Shown here piece after piece: positions 8,442-16,556 of a stretch of DNA of 64,000 nucleotides. Both the position numbers and the translations under genes were made by a program. This DNA is from Labilithrix luteola (lineage in GTDB: Bacteria; Myxococcota_A; Polyangia; Polyangiales; Polyangiaceae): NCBI RefSeq assembly GCF_001263205.1, contig NZ_CP012333.1, positions 6,500,501 through 6,564,500 of the forward strand, written 5' to 3'. Under the pieces are notes generated by a model. That model had not been told where the DNA came from, searched no databases, and saw only the letters and a list, made by a program, of their open reading frames with translations. Every line of letters begins with the position of its first letter. Position 1 is the stretch's first letter.

Positions 8442-9092
8442 ATGAAGACCATCGGGCTCATCGGAGCTGGGCACATCGGAAGTCAGGTCGCGCGACTCGC
8501 CGTCAAGAACGGCTACGACGTCGTCCTCAGCAACTCACGGGGGCCGGACACACTAAAGGATCTCGTCGCGGAGCTCGGACCGAGGGCACGCGCGGCAACG
8601 CCTGTCGAAGCCGCCAAAGCTGGCGATCTGGTCGTCGTGACCATTCCGCTGAAGGCATACGAGAGCGTGCCGGTCGAGCCACTCGCCGGCAAAGTGGTGA
8701 TCGACACGAACAATTACTATCCGCAGCGCGATGGCCACATCCGCGAGCTCGACGACGAGTCGACCACCACCGCCGAGCTCCTGCAGGCGCATCTTCCCAA
8801 GTCCAAAGTCGTCAAGGCGTTCAATCACATCTACGCCGCTGAACTCACGACGCACGGCCAGCCCGCCGGTACCCCCAATCGGCGCGCTCTCGTCATCGCC
8901 GGCGACGACGCCGGCTCGAAGGCCACGGTCACGAAGCTGCTCGACCAATTCGGTTTCGACACGGTCGATGTCGGCAAGCTCTCCGAGGGCTGGCGCATCC
9001 AACGCGACACACCGGGCTACGGACCGCGCCGCAACGCCGAGGAGCTGAAGAAGGACCTCGCCGCCGCGAAGCGCTATCGCGACACGCGCTAA
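8442..9092 (+). CDS. NADPH-dependent F420-reductase-like oxidoreductase
   Basis: A 216-residue Rossmann protein of the NADP oxidoreductase, coenzyme F420-dependent family. GLIGAGHIGSQVARLAVKNGYDVVLSNSRGP (residues 5-35) is the dinucleotide-binding fold with an SNSR segment typical of NADP preference. VVVTIPLKAYESVP and VIDTNNYYPQRDG (about 66-105) and KAFNHIYAAEL (about 125-135) are the usual family blocks. Many bacterial homologues lack F420 as partner, so the true substrate is open. The stop codon lies inside the first copy of a 53-bp tandem repeat (9086-9191), so the last two codons belong to repeat DNA. Confidence 0.88.
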   Translation: MKTIGLIGAGHIGSQVARLAVKNGYDVVLSNSRGPDTLKDLVAELGPRARAATPVEAAKAGDLVVVTIPLKAYESVPVEPLAGKVVIDTNNYYPQRDGHIRELDDESTTTAELLQAHLPKSKVVKAFNHIYAAELTTHGQPAGTPNRRALVIAGDDAGSKATVTKLLDQFGFDTVDVGKLSEGWRIQRDTPGYGPRRNAEELKKDLAAAKRYRDTR

Positions 9093-9191
9093 CCCACACT
9101 CCGCCTCAAGCGAACCGCATCGAGATCCGACCGACATTGCGCTAACCCACACTCCGCCTCAAGCGAACCGCATCGAGATCCGACCGACATT
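9086..9191. repeat. Exact 53-bp tandem duplication covering a stop codon
   Basis: Bases 9086-9138 and 9139-9191 are identical copies. Copy 1 begins with the last codon and stop of the reductase gene (GCGCTAA) and ends with the 12-mer CCGACCGACATT shared by the whole array. Exactness over 53 bp indicates a recent duplication. Confidence 0.9.
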
Positions 9192-9441
9192 GAGATCCAA
9201 CCGCATCGAGATCCGACCGCATCGAGATCCGACCGACATTGCGTACGCCCCCGGCGGAGACCCGACCGACATTGCGGCCCCGCCGGTGCGCCCCCGGCGG
9301 GGATCCGACTGCGCCCCCGGCGGAGATCCGACCGCCATTGCGTACGCCCCCGGCGGAGATCCGACCGACATTGACGACCGGCGGCGGAGATCTGACCGAC
9401 GTTGACCGTGCGCGGCGACCGACGTTGACCGTGCGCGGCGA
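9086..9441. repeat. Left REP-like repeat array flanking the RAYT gene
   Basis: The 12-mer CCGACCGACATT occurs exactly five times on the plus strand (9127, 9180, 9229, 9262, 9361) with near copies at 9328 and 9391. It is usually preceded by GAGATC, and from 9245 on also by GCCCCCGGCG; CATCGAGATC also recurs. Units are back to back with irregular spacing and no unique spacers. The same 12-mer appears in inverted orientation in the array on the other side of the RAYT gene. I could not identify a strong perfect stem inside a single unit. Confidence 0.85.
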
Positions 9442-9652
9442 CCCGACCGGTTTTAGGAGGTTCGCGTTCCGTCCTGCCCGAGTTCGCAAAAGAGCGGCCG
9501 CGTGCCCGTCCACGATCCACAGCGGAAGGCGAGATGAGCGGATGCTCGTCCGTGGTAAGACGTGCCGGTTCAGACGGAGGTGAGATCGAGAGTGAACCAC
9601 GTTCACGCTTAGATGCGTGAGCGGTTGAGAACGGCTTTAACTATCTAGCGAA
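9442..9652. other. Gene-free DNA between left array and RAYT stop
   Basis: About 210 bp without a convincing gene, between the left repeat array and the 3' end of the RAYT gene. It is somewhat richer in A/T near the RAYT stop. No terminator or repeat was seen. Confidence 0.4.
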
Positions 9653-10654
9653 CTAGGCCGCGGACGTTTGCGTGCCCACTTCATCGTGTCTGTGGCGTTC
9701 ACTGCCGACGGCCGCTCCGCCGAGAAGCCAGCCGGGCAGAAGCTCTCGTGCCCACCGCCAAGTTCCTGGCGGGAACGAAACGCCCGCGATGCCCTTCTTG
9801 AGCGCGTCGAGGGCGCGCCGATAGAGCTCGTGAAACTGCTTCCTCTCGGCGCGTGCGCGCTTGGCGGCCTCCGCGTTCCCCCCTGTTGCGAAGGTCGGAT
9901 TTCGCGCGCCGATGGGGCTTGGGCTGTTCGCCCGCCGCGTGAACGGAATCCGGCACAACTTTGCGGCGCTCGTCTTCACGAAGCGGCCGGCACTGCGCGC
10001 CGCGGCCCGCGCGGACGCGATGGCCTCTCGCACCGACGAAACGAGCACCTCTTTGGCGCGCGCGCCGAAGGCCTCGATCAGCGCCGGCGGCATCGTAATC
10101 GGTATTGTGACGCGCTCAGGCCAATTCGGATTATTGGGATCAAAGTAGACCGACGGTCGCTCGACTTCGATGACGCGCTGCCCGATATCGTTGACAGAAA
10201 CGGTAACACCGGGCCAGTCATCGGGATCGTCGACCAGCCCCGCATCGACCACGTTGGCAAGCGTGTATCCGATCTCCTTCAGCACGGCCTCGGCGCCATG
10301 TAGCTCCACGCAGCTATCAGACGCGCGTTGAAAGACCTCTTCGGGCCATCCACGATGAGCCTTGAGCGCATTGGCGACCAACCGATTGCGATCACGTTTG
10401 AATGCCGGCAACACGCCCCGGACGTCCGTGAGCACCTCGTGAAGATGCGTCGAGAGCATTTGGGCGGCATGGAGCTCCATACCGAACTTCGCAGCCATGA
10501 CTCCCGTGGAGTACCAATAGATCTGTTGCGTCGTGCCGTCTTCGTCCGGTCGCAGGAGATAGTGCCGGCGCGTGACGCGGCGAGTGATGAACCACGTAAC
10601 TCCTGGGCGGATGCAGCGAGGACGCGACATCCCACACGCACCAGCACGCGGCAT
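9653..10654 (-). CDS. REP-associated tyrosine transposase (RAYT, Y1/HUH family)
   Basis: A 333-residue transposase of the IS200-like Y1 family in its domesticated RAYT form (ATG at 10654; an alternative ATG at 10630 removes eight residues). The N-terminal half has WFITRRVTRRHYLL (21-34), the HUH metal-binding pair as MLSTHLHEVLTD (His70, His72) and a later IGYTLANVVDAGLV with the likely nucleophile Tyr130. That order and spacing match RAYTs, which usually read MSNHYHLVV and YTLANPVKAGLV. The C-terminal 150 residues are basic and family-variable. It is flanked by two arrays of an inverted 12-mer (9086-9441 and 10791-10948), as RAYTs are flanked by the REP sequences they process. The frame stays open through the right array up to 10831, but that extension is only translated repeat DNA. 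Confidence 0.85.
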   Translation of the reverse strand: MPRAGACGMSRPRCIRPGVTWFITRRVTRRHYLLRPDEDGTTQQIYWYSTGVMAAKFGMELHAAQMLSTHLHEVLTDVRGVLPAFKRDRNRLVANALKAHRGWPEEVFQRASDSCVELHGAEAVLKEIGYTLANVVDAGLVDDPDDWPGVTVSVNDIGQRVIEVERPSVYFDPNNPNWPERVTIPITMPPALIEAFGARAKEVLVSSVREAIASARAAARSAGRFVKTSAAKLCRIPFTRRANSPSPIGARNPTFATGGNAEAAKRARAERKQFHELYRRALDALKKGIAGVSFPPGTWRWARELLPGWLLGGAAVGSERHRHDEVGTQTSAA

Positions 10655-10779
10655 GCCGAGATCATGACCTGCTTTTTGCGGAGGACTTCGATATTGAATC
10701 TGGCCGTGCCAGTTTTCAGGGTGGCCTGGGCCAGTTCGCGTCTCGGTGCACGAGGCGATTGGGGGGCCGGATACTCCTG

Positions 10780-10948
10780 GCAGGCAGGCCAATGTCGGTC
10801 GGTTCTCAGGCCGTCCTGGCAGGCAGGCCAATGTCGGTCGGTTCTCGGGCCGGCGAATGTCGGTGGGTTCTCAGGCCGGTCGAATGTCGGTCGGTTCTCA
10901 GGCCGGTCGAATGTCGGTCGGTTCTCAGGCCGGTCGAATGTCGGTCGA
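10780..10948. repeat. Right REP-like repeat array flanking the RAYT gene
   Basis: AATGTCGGTCGG, the reverse complement of the left array's 12-mer, occurs exactly at 10791, 10830, 10883 and 10910, with one-base variants at 10856 and 10937. The first two sit in a 39-bp unit; the last four are spaced 26, 27 and 27 bp with GGTTCTCAGGCCGGTCG between them. There are no unique spacers, so it is not a CRISPR array. The array lies upstream of the RAYT start and ends about 65 bp before the metalloprotease stop. Confidence 0.88.
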
Positions 10949-11012
10949 GGTGGCTCTCAAAAGTGGCTCTGCCGACGACGGTGCCGCATCGTGATGCGCT
11001 GCACGACCTACG

Positions 11013-12944
11013 TCACGGGCACGACTTACCGCATTGTGCCTTGAGGGCGTCCGAGCACGACGGGCCCCAGTGGACCGTGCAGCAGTAGATGTCCACGTCG
11101 CAGACCTTCTTCGTGCACGGGTCGCACTGAGGGCCGAGCGGCTCACCGAACGTGCATACGTCGTGCGTGCAGCCGCCGTATTGGACGGTGCCTCCGTCGG
11201 TGCCCGCGTCGGCGCCTGCGGGGGGACAGGTGATCTTTTGCTGCTTCACCCACTTCTCGTCGAGCGCGTCGACCGCGAGCCATGCGCAGGCTACCGGGGT
11301 CGCGCCGGCACGGTCGGACTTGAGCGCATGGGCGACCTGCGCTCGCGCGAGGTCCGGGATGGTCATCGTCGGCGTGATGATCTTCCGGGCCGTCGTCCAC
11401 CACAGGTTGGTGGCACGGTTCGGGCCGAGGCCCGCCGACACGACGCGCCTGCTCGTATCGTTCGTGCCGCCCACGGTCATGAGGAACCACGCATTGTCGA
11501 CAATCGGAGCATTCGGGTAGCAGCTCGTTCGGCCAGTGCCGGTCGCCCTGCTCTTGTAGTTGTCACGGCTCCCCGAAATGTTGGTCGGGTGTTGCGCATC
11601 CCGGACGACGCCGTCGGGAAACCCCACCGTGTACGTTTCGCCGCCGAGGGTCGCGTTTTGGATAGCGAGCCCCAGCACGTCCGCGACGCCTTCGCTGATC
11701 GAGCACGCCTCTCCCGTTTGACCGAGGCCATTGCTCATCTCGTTGACGATGTGCGTGTACTCGTGACCGATGACGTGGAGCAAGGACACGAACGGGCGTT
11801 CGGGGGCGACGCCTTCGAAGAAGCGCATGATCCCATAGGTGTGAGCTCTGTCGGTGCCGCCTTGTGCGTTCGCGTTGCCGGCGATACGCGCGCGTAAATC
11901 GAGAGGGAGAATCTCTCCCTTGCTACCCTGAAGTCGGTAGCCGAACGCCCGATCGAGAAAGTCCTCGACGCGCTCGACGTTCGCGACGGCACTGACGACC
12001 TGCGTGTCCCATGGGCCGGAGAGCGCGCTGGCGTTCAAGGGGTCACCCCCCGAGCCGGTTCCGATGATCATGGCGCCGCGGGTGCCCTTGACGATGCGGC
12101 CGGCTCTGTACGTTGTCGCGCCGGCGCCGTCGCTCGCGATGACGGGGAAGCTCTCTTGCTTGCCGTCGAAGCCGGCGGTCGTCGCGCGCTCTTGCGTCTC
12201 CCCGTGGAGGTCCGTCCACTGGCGGATCACCGCGCCCGTCTGCGCATCGACGAAGACCGTAGAGGATGTTCCGAGCGAGGCGCCGATGTCGACGGGAACG
12301 TGGCGTGCGAGCTGCGGGGAGGTGAGATCGCTCTCGAGGGCGATCACGAGCGCGGCGGACGCTGCCGTCACTGCCACGGTGCTGGGCACCGCTTCCTCCG
12401 TTCGCACTGCGCTCTCGGCGGTCGCGCGCGCCGCGCCTTCGTCCACCGCAGGTGTCGCTCGTGCGATGGGCTCCAGGTTCGGCACGAAGGCTCCCTGCGC
12501 GAAGGCCACGGACCCGTCGGCTGCGAAGTGCACGACCTTGAAGACGCCCCATACGGGGATTCCAGCGACGATCTGCTGCAAGCGCACGCTGGTCGCTCCG
12601 GCCTCGGTGATCACACCGTCGACCGCGTAAGACGCGCGCGCGTCCGGCACGCCGAAGAGAGAGCCGTTCTTCCCGATGTAATCGAGGGCCGCCGCACCCG
12701 GATCCGCGCCCGGTGCGAGCACCTGCTCGCTCGACGAGGGCATGTACAGATCGACGGTGGCCGTGACCGGGCTCACGTCACGGATCTCTTGCGGAGGATC
12801 CGACGTCGACGTCGACGGTGACGTCGACGGAGAATCGGGCACGGCGAGCGGCGGAGGGTCGGATGGAGAGCTCGAGCAGGCCCCCTCGAACAGGGCGAAC
12901 GCAACCCCACTGAGTGTCAGGACGGTCCAAACGACTTTGCGCAT
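11013..12944 (-). CDS. M4-family (thermolysin-like) metalloprotease lipoprotein with Cys-rich tail
   Basis: A 643-residue secreted protease. The start at 12944 gives a signal peptide ending ALFEGAC (Cys23, an imperfect lipobox). A Pro/Ser/Thr linker is followed by an FTP/PepSY-type propeptide (about 60-240) and the M4 catalytic domain with zinc motif HEYTH (394-398) and the third ligand Glu418 in SEGVAD. Thermolysin family proteins mature by removing the propeptide. The last 55 residues are a Cys-rich module (GGCTHDVCTFGEPLGPQCDPCTKKVC...CCTVHWGPSC), a tail I associate with secreted myxobacterial proteins. An earlier frame opening at 13073 lacks a signal peptide. Confidence 0.9.
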   Translation of the reverse strand: MRKVVWTVLTLSGVAFALFEGACSSSPSDPPPLAVPDSPSTSPSTSTSDPPQEIRDVSPVTATVDLYMPSSSEQVLAPGADPGAAALDYIGKNGSLFGVPDARASYAVDGVITEAGATSVRLQQIVAGIPVWGVFKVVHFAADGSVAFAQGAFVPNLEPIARATPAVDEGAARATAESAVRTEEAVPSTVAVTAASAALVIALESDLTSPQLARHVPVDIGASLGTSSTVFVDAQTGAVIRQWTDLHGETQERATTAGFDGKQESFPVIASDGAGATTYRAGRIVKGTRGAMIIGTGSGGDPLNASALSGPWDTQVVSAVANVERVEDFLDRAFGYRLQGSKGEILPLDLRARIAGNANAQGGTDRAHTYGIMRFFEGVAPERPFVSLLHVIGHEYTHIVNEMSNGLGQTGEACSISEGVADVLGLAIQNATLGGETYTVGFPDGVVRDAQHPTNISGSRDNYKSRATGTGRTSCYPNAPIVDNAWFLMTVGGTNDTSRRVVSAGLGPNRATNLWWTTARKIITPTMTIPDLARAQVAHALKSDRAGATPVACAWLAVDALDEKWVKQQKITCPPAGADAGTDGGTVQYGGCTHDVCTFGEPLGPQCDPCTKKVCDVDIYCCTVHWGPSCSDALKAQCGKSCP

Positions 12945-13136
12945 GAGCAGGCTCTCTCTTCGAATCGTCCGCACGTGCACGCGGCGGCACGCGCGCGTTC
13001 GACGCGGTTTTCGCAGAATCTTCACACCAAGACGTGACGTTCGAGCGCCGGTGCCGTGCGCTCTCTGAGCCATGGGCGAGCTCGCGACGAGGGCCGAATC
13101 GGGCTCGCCTCGTTCGTCGCGCGGGCGTCGGCGACG

Positions 13137-13355
13137 CTACTGCTTCATCAACTCTTCGGTCGCCTTGTCGCCGTTCTTTCGCACGGACTTACCGAGCGAC
13201 CTGTACGCGGCGGCGGCGAGCACCATGATCGCGATGATGAGGAGCGCGTACTCCACCATCGTTGCGCCGCGCCGCGAGAAGCGTGAGGCGCGTGAGAGGA
13301 GCGAGGCGTGTGAGGCGTGTGAGGGGCGTGCCATTCGTGTTGCCGTGCGGGCCAT
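13137..13355 (-). CDS. Small Flp/Fap-type pilin
   Basis: A 72-residue protein. ATG at 13355 follows a GGGGGA box. A basic, His/Ser-rich leader (made by short GAGGCGTGT-like DNA repeats at about 13280-13330) ends in RRGATMVEYALLIIAIMVLAAAAYRSLG: the Gly-Ala cleavage position, Glu at +5 and Tyr at +6 and hydrophobic helix match Flp-type prepilins handled by TadV-type peptidases. Flp pilins are normally encoded with tad secretion genes, but none is visible nearby, so it is an orphan. Divergent from the kinase gene at 13489. Confidence 0.85.
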   Translation of the reverse strand: MARTATRMARPSHASHASLLSRASRFSRRGATMVEYALLIIAIMVLAAAAYRSLGKSVRKNGDKATEELMKQ

Positions 13356-13488
13356 CGATCCCCCGATTGGAAAGATACCGCGAAATTGCAGTGATGCACG
13401 TAACTCGTGAGGTGGTGCGCGAGCGATCCAGGAGTCCCGCGCGCGAAGGTTCGGCGAGTGCGCTGACACTCGCTACGCTGAAACGAGC

Positions 13489-15075
13489 ATGAGCGCGCTT
13501 GCTTTGCCGACGCCGGGGCAAACCTTCGGTCGATACGCGATCGAGTCGTTCGTCGCACGTGGAGGAATGGGCACGGTCTTTCGCGCCATCGACACGGTTC
13601 TCCAAAGGCCAGTGGCTCTGAAGGTTCTCCACCACGCTACGTCGCAAGACACCGACGCCGACGCGAGGTTCGTGCGCGAAGCGCGAATCGCCGGGCAGCT
13701 CTCGCACCCGAACATCGTCTTCCTCTACGAAACGGGGACGATCGACGGCGTCGCTTTCCTCGCCTTGGAATGGGTCGACGGGGTTTCGCTCTCGGTCGCG
13801 CTGCGCAATGGCTTGCCGTACTCCATCCAAAATCGCGTCCTCACGGAGGTGGCGGAGGCGCTCGCGTTCGCTCACGAGCGCGGCGTCGTCCATCGAGACG
13901 TCAAACCCGGCAACGTGCTCGTCAGCCGCGAGGGCAACGCGAAGCTCGCCGACTTTGGAATTGCGCGGCAGACCATCCGCACGGGGCCTGACACGTTCGC
14001 CACGCGCGAAGGCATGATCCTCGGCACGCCCGCATACATGGCGCCCGAACAGAGTTCGTCGGCCGATGTGGGGCCCGCGGCAGATCAGTTCTCGTGGGGC
14101 GTGCTCGCGTACCAAGTGCTCACCGGGCAGCACCCTCGCGACGTGGTGGGCCCGAGCTTCCCCTTCGCAGGTCCGCTGCCGTTTCTCGCGCCCGTGCCTG
14201 CTGCCGCCGAGAACGTGATTCGTCGAGCCCTGTCGCTCGACCCTACGGCTCGCTTCGCGTCGATGCGCGCGCTTCTCGAGGCGTTCAACGGAGCGTCGAA
14301 TGGCGCCGAGGGCGGGCCAGGGACGGCCTTGACGTTCGTGGAAGGGCAGGGCCCGCATCGCGCGCAACGAGCATCGATTCCGATCGCCAAGTCGGACGCC
14401 CCTGCGCCACCACTCACACCGAACGCGGCTCCTTCGAGCCATCGCTCGGCTGCGGGCGTCGTCATCGGAACGCTTGCCGTGCTGTCCCTTGGAGGTCTCG
14501 CGACCGCAGGAGTCCTTCTCCATCAGGTTCGTTCGGCAGAGGCGCAGGGCCCCGGCATGACCACGACGGTCGCGCCCGCGCCCTCCGGCTCCGCCCTCGC
14601 TCCCGACCCATCCTCCGCGTCCGCACCGAACTCCTCCGCGCCGCCGAATCAGAGCTCTGTGCCGTCGGCCTCGGCGCCTCCGCCACGACGTCTCGCGCGA
14701 GAGACGCCCGCCGGGCCTACTCCGCCCACGAAGGACGGAAACTGCCTTTGCATGCCACCGCCGACTCCGTACGTGCCGGAGCACCCGCCCGGAATCTCAC
14801 TGTGCCCGAAGGTGCCGACGCTAGGCGAGTGCCGAGACAATGACTCGCCCGTCTGCCCGCCGAGCATACCGCGGGACGCATGCAGCAATTGGACGACCAC
14901 GACGGGCGCCCATGGCTCGGTCTGCTCGGGGCTCGACACCGGCGGGAATCCAAGGACGGGGAAGATCGAGAAGCATTGCGAGGTGGACAACCTGTACTCA
15001 GGCCGATCGCGAATGCCGTGCCGCGCCTATACGAATGCGGGCAAACTCGTCACTGGAATCTTCATGTGTCGCTGA
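13489..15075 (+). CDS. Transmembrane Ser/Thr protein kinase with Cys-rich C-terminal domain
   Basis: A 528-residue Hanks-type kinase. Kinase domain residues 14-275: glycine loop ARGGMG (23-28), Lys in VALKVL, catalytic HRDVKPGN, DFG in LADFGIAR and APE-type MAPEQ. A linker leads to one membrane helix (about 325-350, VVIGTLAVLSLGGLATAGVLL), a Pro/Ser/Ala-rich stretch, and an extracytoplasmic Cys-rich domain (about 415-528, about a dozen Cys) that I do not recognise. The topology suggests an external sensor coupled to an internal kinase, as in PknB-like receptors but with a different sensor. It is alone in its transcription unit. Confidence 0.93.
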   Translation: MSALALPTPGQTFGRYAIESFVARGGMGTVFRAIDTVLQRPVALKVLHHATSQDTDADARFVREARIAGQLSHPNIVFLYETGTIDGVAFLALEWVDGVSLSVALRNGLPYSIQNRVLTEVAEALAFAHERGVVHRDVKPGNVLVSREGNAKLADFGIARQTIRTGPDTFATREGMILGTPAYMAPEQSSSADVGPAADQFSWGVLAYQVLTGQHPRDVVGPSFPFAGPLPFLAPVPAAAENVIRRALSLDPTARFASMRALLEAFNGASNGAEGGPGTALTFVEGQGPHRAQRASIPIAKSDAPAPPLTPNAAPSSHRSAAGVVIGTLAVLSLGGLATAGVLLHQVRSAEAQGPGMTTTVAPAPSGSALAPDPSSASAPNSSAPPNQSSVPSASAPPPRRLARETPAGPTPPTKDGNCLCMPPPTPYVPEHPPGISLCPKVPTLGECRDNDSPVCPPSIPRDACSNWTTTTGAHGSVCSGLDTGGNPRTGKIEKHCEVDNLYSGRSRMPCRAYTNAGKLVTGIFMCR

Positions 15076-15100
15076 GCCGCGCAGCGTCACACAAGCCTGA

Positions 15101-15844
15101 TCAATAAAGCGGCGGACCGCTCGTGATGCCCGAGACGATTTCGTCGACCTGGGCGGTGGTTAGGTCAATGCCCGCCTTCACGGCGACGATCTCCATGGTC
15201 CGCGTGTCGATGAAGATGGTCACGGGGGCCGAATCCGGGTCGAACAAGCCGCCGATGTTCATGAACGCAGGGTCTAGGGCGCTTGTCGTCCACGACGAAT
15301 AGGATGCGCGCATGCGGTTCAGATCGGTCTGCGTCGCGGGCGTGCGAGGAGTCGGCCCCTCACCAACGACGGCAAGCGTTGCGATGCGTTTGCTCGATGC
15401 ATGGAGAGCGTCCAGGGGCCTCATTGCGCCGGTTCTCCACCAGACAAGCGCTACGATGACGAGGGCGTCGTACTTCTCGCCAGACGGATCGTAGTAATCG
15501 CTGAGCGCTACGGGTACGAACTGCTCGGAGCCAGGGTGGAGACCGACGAACTTGTAGTTCTTGATTCGCGCTCCACGTCCTTCGATATCCGGCGTAGTGC
15601 GCGGTGCCGTGCCAAACGGTCCTTCTGGATAGTCTGGCGCCCTAACCCCGGGACTTGAACAGCATGGGGAGTCGGAGCCGACGGTGTCCAGGCAGATCAC
15701 CTCGGCGCAGGCGCTGGCGTCCGTCCCGGCTTTTGCACCGAGCTCGCTCGAGGAACATGCGGCGACTACGAGCGCGGTGAACGAAGCGCCCGCCAGGCGG
15801 ACGCGACAGTGACCTCGACCCGACGGACGCTGATTGACTGCCAA
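15101..15844 (-). CDS. Lipoprotein, possible thioredoxin fold without catalytic Cys
   Basis: A 247-residue exported lipoprotein (lipobox VVAAC, about residue 30, then Ser/Ala linker). The N-terminal part has a Cys cluster (ACAEVICLDTVGSDSPCCSSPGV). The C-terminal half (YDALVIVALVWWRTGAMRPLDALHASSKRIATLAVV ... APVTIFIDTRTMEIVAVKAGIDLTTAQVDEIV) has the strand-helix order of AhpC/thioredoxin-like proteins, including the VTIFIDTRTMEIV strand pair, but the CxxC is replaced by WWRTG. If the fold is right it is a redox-inactive relative. The family call is by eye and tentative. Convergent with the kinase gene. Confidence 0.68.
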   Translation of the reverse strand: MAVNQRPSGRGHCRVRLAGASFTALVVAACSSSELGAKAGTDASACAEVICLDTVGSDSPCCSSPGVRAPDYPEGPFGTAPRTTPDIEGRGARIKNYKFVGLHPGSEQFVPVALSDYYDPSGEKYDALVIVALVWWRTGAMRPLDALHASSKRIATLAVVGEGPTPRTPATQTDLNRMRASYSSWTTSALDPAFMNIGGLFDPDSAPVTIFIDTRTMEIVAVKAGIDLTTAQVDEIVSGITSGPPLY

Positions 15845-15895
15845 CGAACTACCTCGCGACGACGAGCGATCGATGTCGATGAAACTGGGCGCTGC

Positions 15896-16552
15896 TCAAC
15901 AGCCTGGCGCGCGCGAGATCCCCATCTTCAGCCGAGCGATCTCTTGCAGCTCCTCGGCCATCGCGAGCACACGCTTGCTCGCTTCGCGCGCGGCGCTCTG
16001 AGCTTCGTCCGTCGTCGCGAGCTCGAGGAGCAGGCGTCGACCGAGCTCGTGATGGTGCGTCTCGTCGGGCTGGATGATCTCTTCGTACAAGCGCGCCGTG
16101 GTCTCGTCGCCTTGCGCACGTGCGAACTTCGCGAACTCGTCGTTGCGCACGATCGCGAGCGCCTCGCGCGTGAATTGCCCTGCGGCCACGCGCGCGACGG
16201 TGCCTTCGAGACCCACGAGCCACGTCAAAAGCGGGCTCTTTCCGCCTGCCATCGGATCGTGGTTCTTCGTCTCCACGCCGAGCTCCGCGAGGCGCTTCTG
16301 AATCAATCGATAGTGCTTCGCTTCGTCACCGGCCTGCCGGGCCAAGGCGAGCTTCACGCTCACCTCCGGCGTGGTCGGAAGCCACGCGGCCGCGCATTCG
16401 GTGGCCTCGAGCTCGTTCTTCAGAGCGAGCATCAGGAGCTTCGTGATCGTGAGGTCCGGGCCGACTTCGCACGCGGTCGACGCTTCGCGAATTCGCGCGA
16501 GGGCGATTTCGTTCTGGGCATCGAGCTCGGCGACGAAGGCTTCGGGGGTCAT
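15896..16552 (-). CDS. Ferritin-like diiron-domain protein
   Basis: A 218-residue all-helical soluble protein. ATG at 16552 is 4 bp after the stop of the upstream lipoprotein gene, indicating one transcript. Carboxylate/histidine pairs with ferritin-like spacing are present: Glu49/Glu52 in the first helix pair, Glu77-x2-His80 (DEAKHYRLI), and in the second half RLYEEIIQPDETHHHELG with another Glu-x2-His. Members of this group are oxygenase- or storage-like diiron proteins; the substrate is unknown. Its linkage to pckG and a lipoprotein is unusual. Confidence 0.8.
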   Translation of the reverse strand: MTPEAFVAELDAQNEIALARIREASTACEVGPDLTITKLLMLALKNELEATECAAAWLPTTPEVSVKLALARQAGDEAKHYRLIQKRLAELGVETKNHDPMAGGKSPLLTWLVGLEGTVARVAAGQFTREALAIVRNDEFAKFARAQGDETTARLYEEIIQPDETHHHELGRRLLLELATTDEAQSAAREASKRVLAMAEELQEIARLKMGISRAPGC

Positions 16553-16556
16553 GGGA

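Noticed and set aside
9190..9405. Open frame through the left repeat array (repeated APGGDPTDIA-like peptide)
   Set aside because: It is translated repeat DNA; no start site context, composition identical to the repeat unit.
10856..10948. Possible CRISPR array from evenly spaced 27-bp repeats
   Set aside because: Units are contiguous, with the intervening sequence itself repeated and no unique spacers; no cas genes nearby.
15620..15660. tRNA-like GGCGCCCTAACCCCGGGACTTGAAC segment
   Set aside because: No cloverleaf can be formed; it lies inside a lipoprotein coding sequence.
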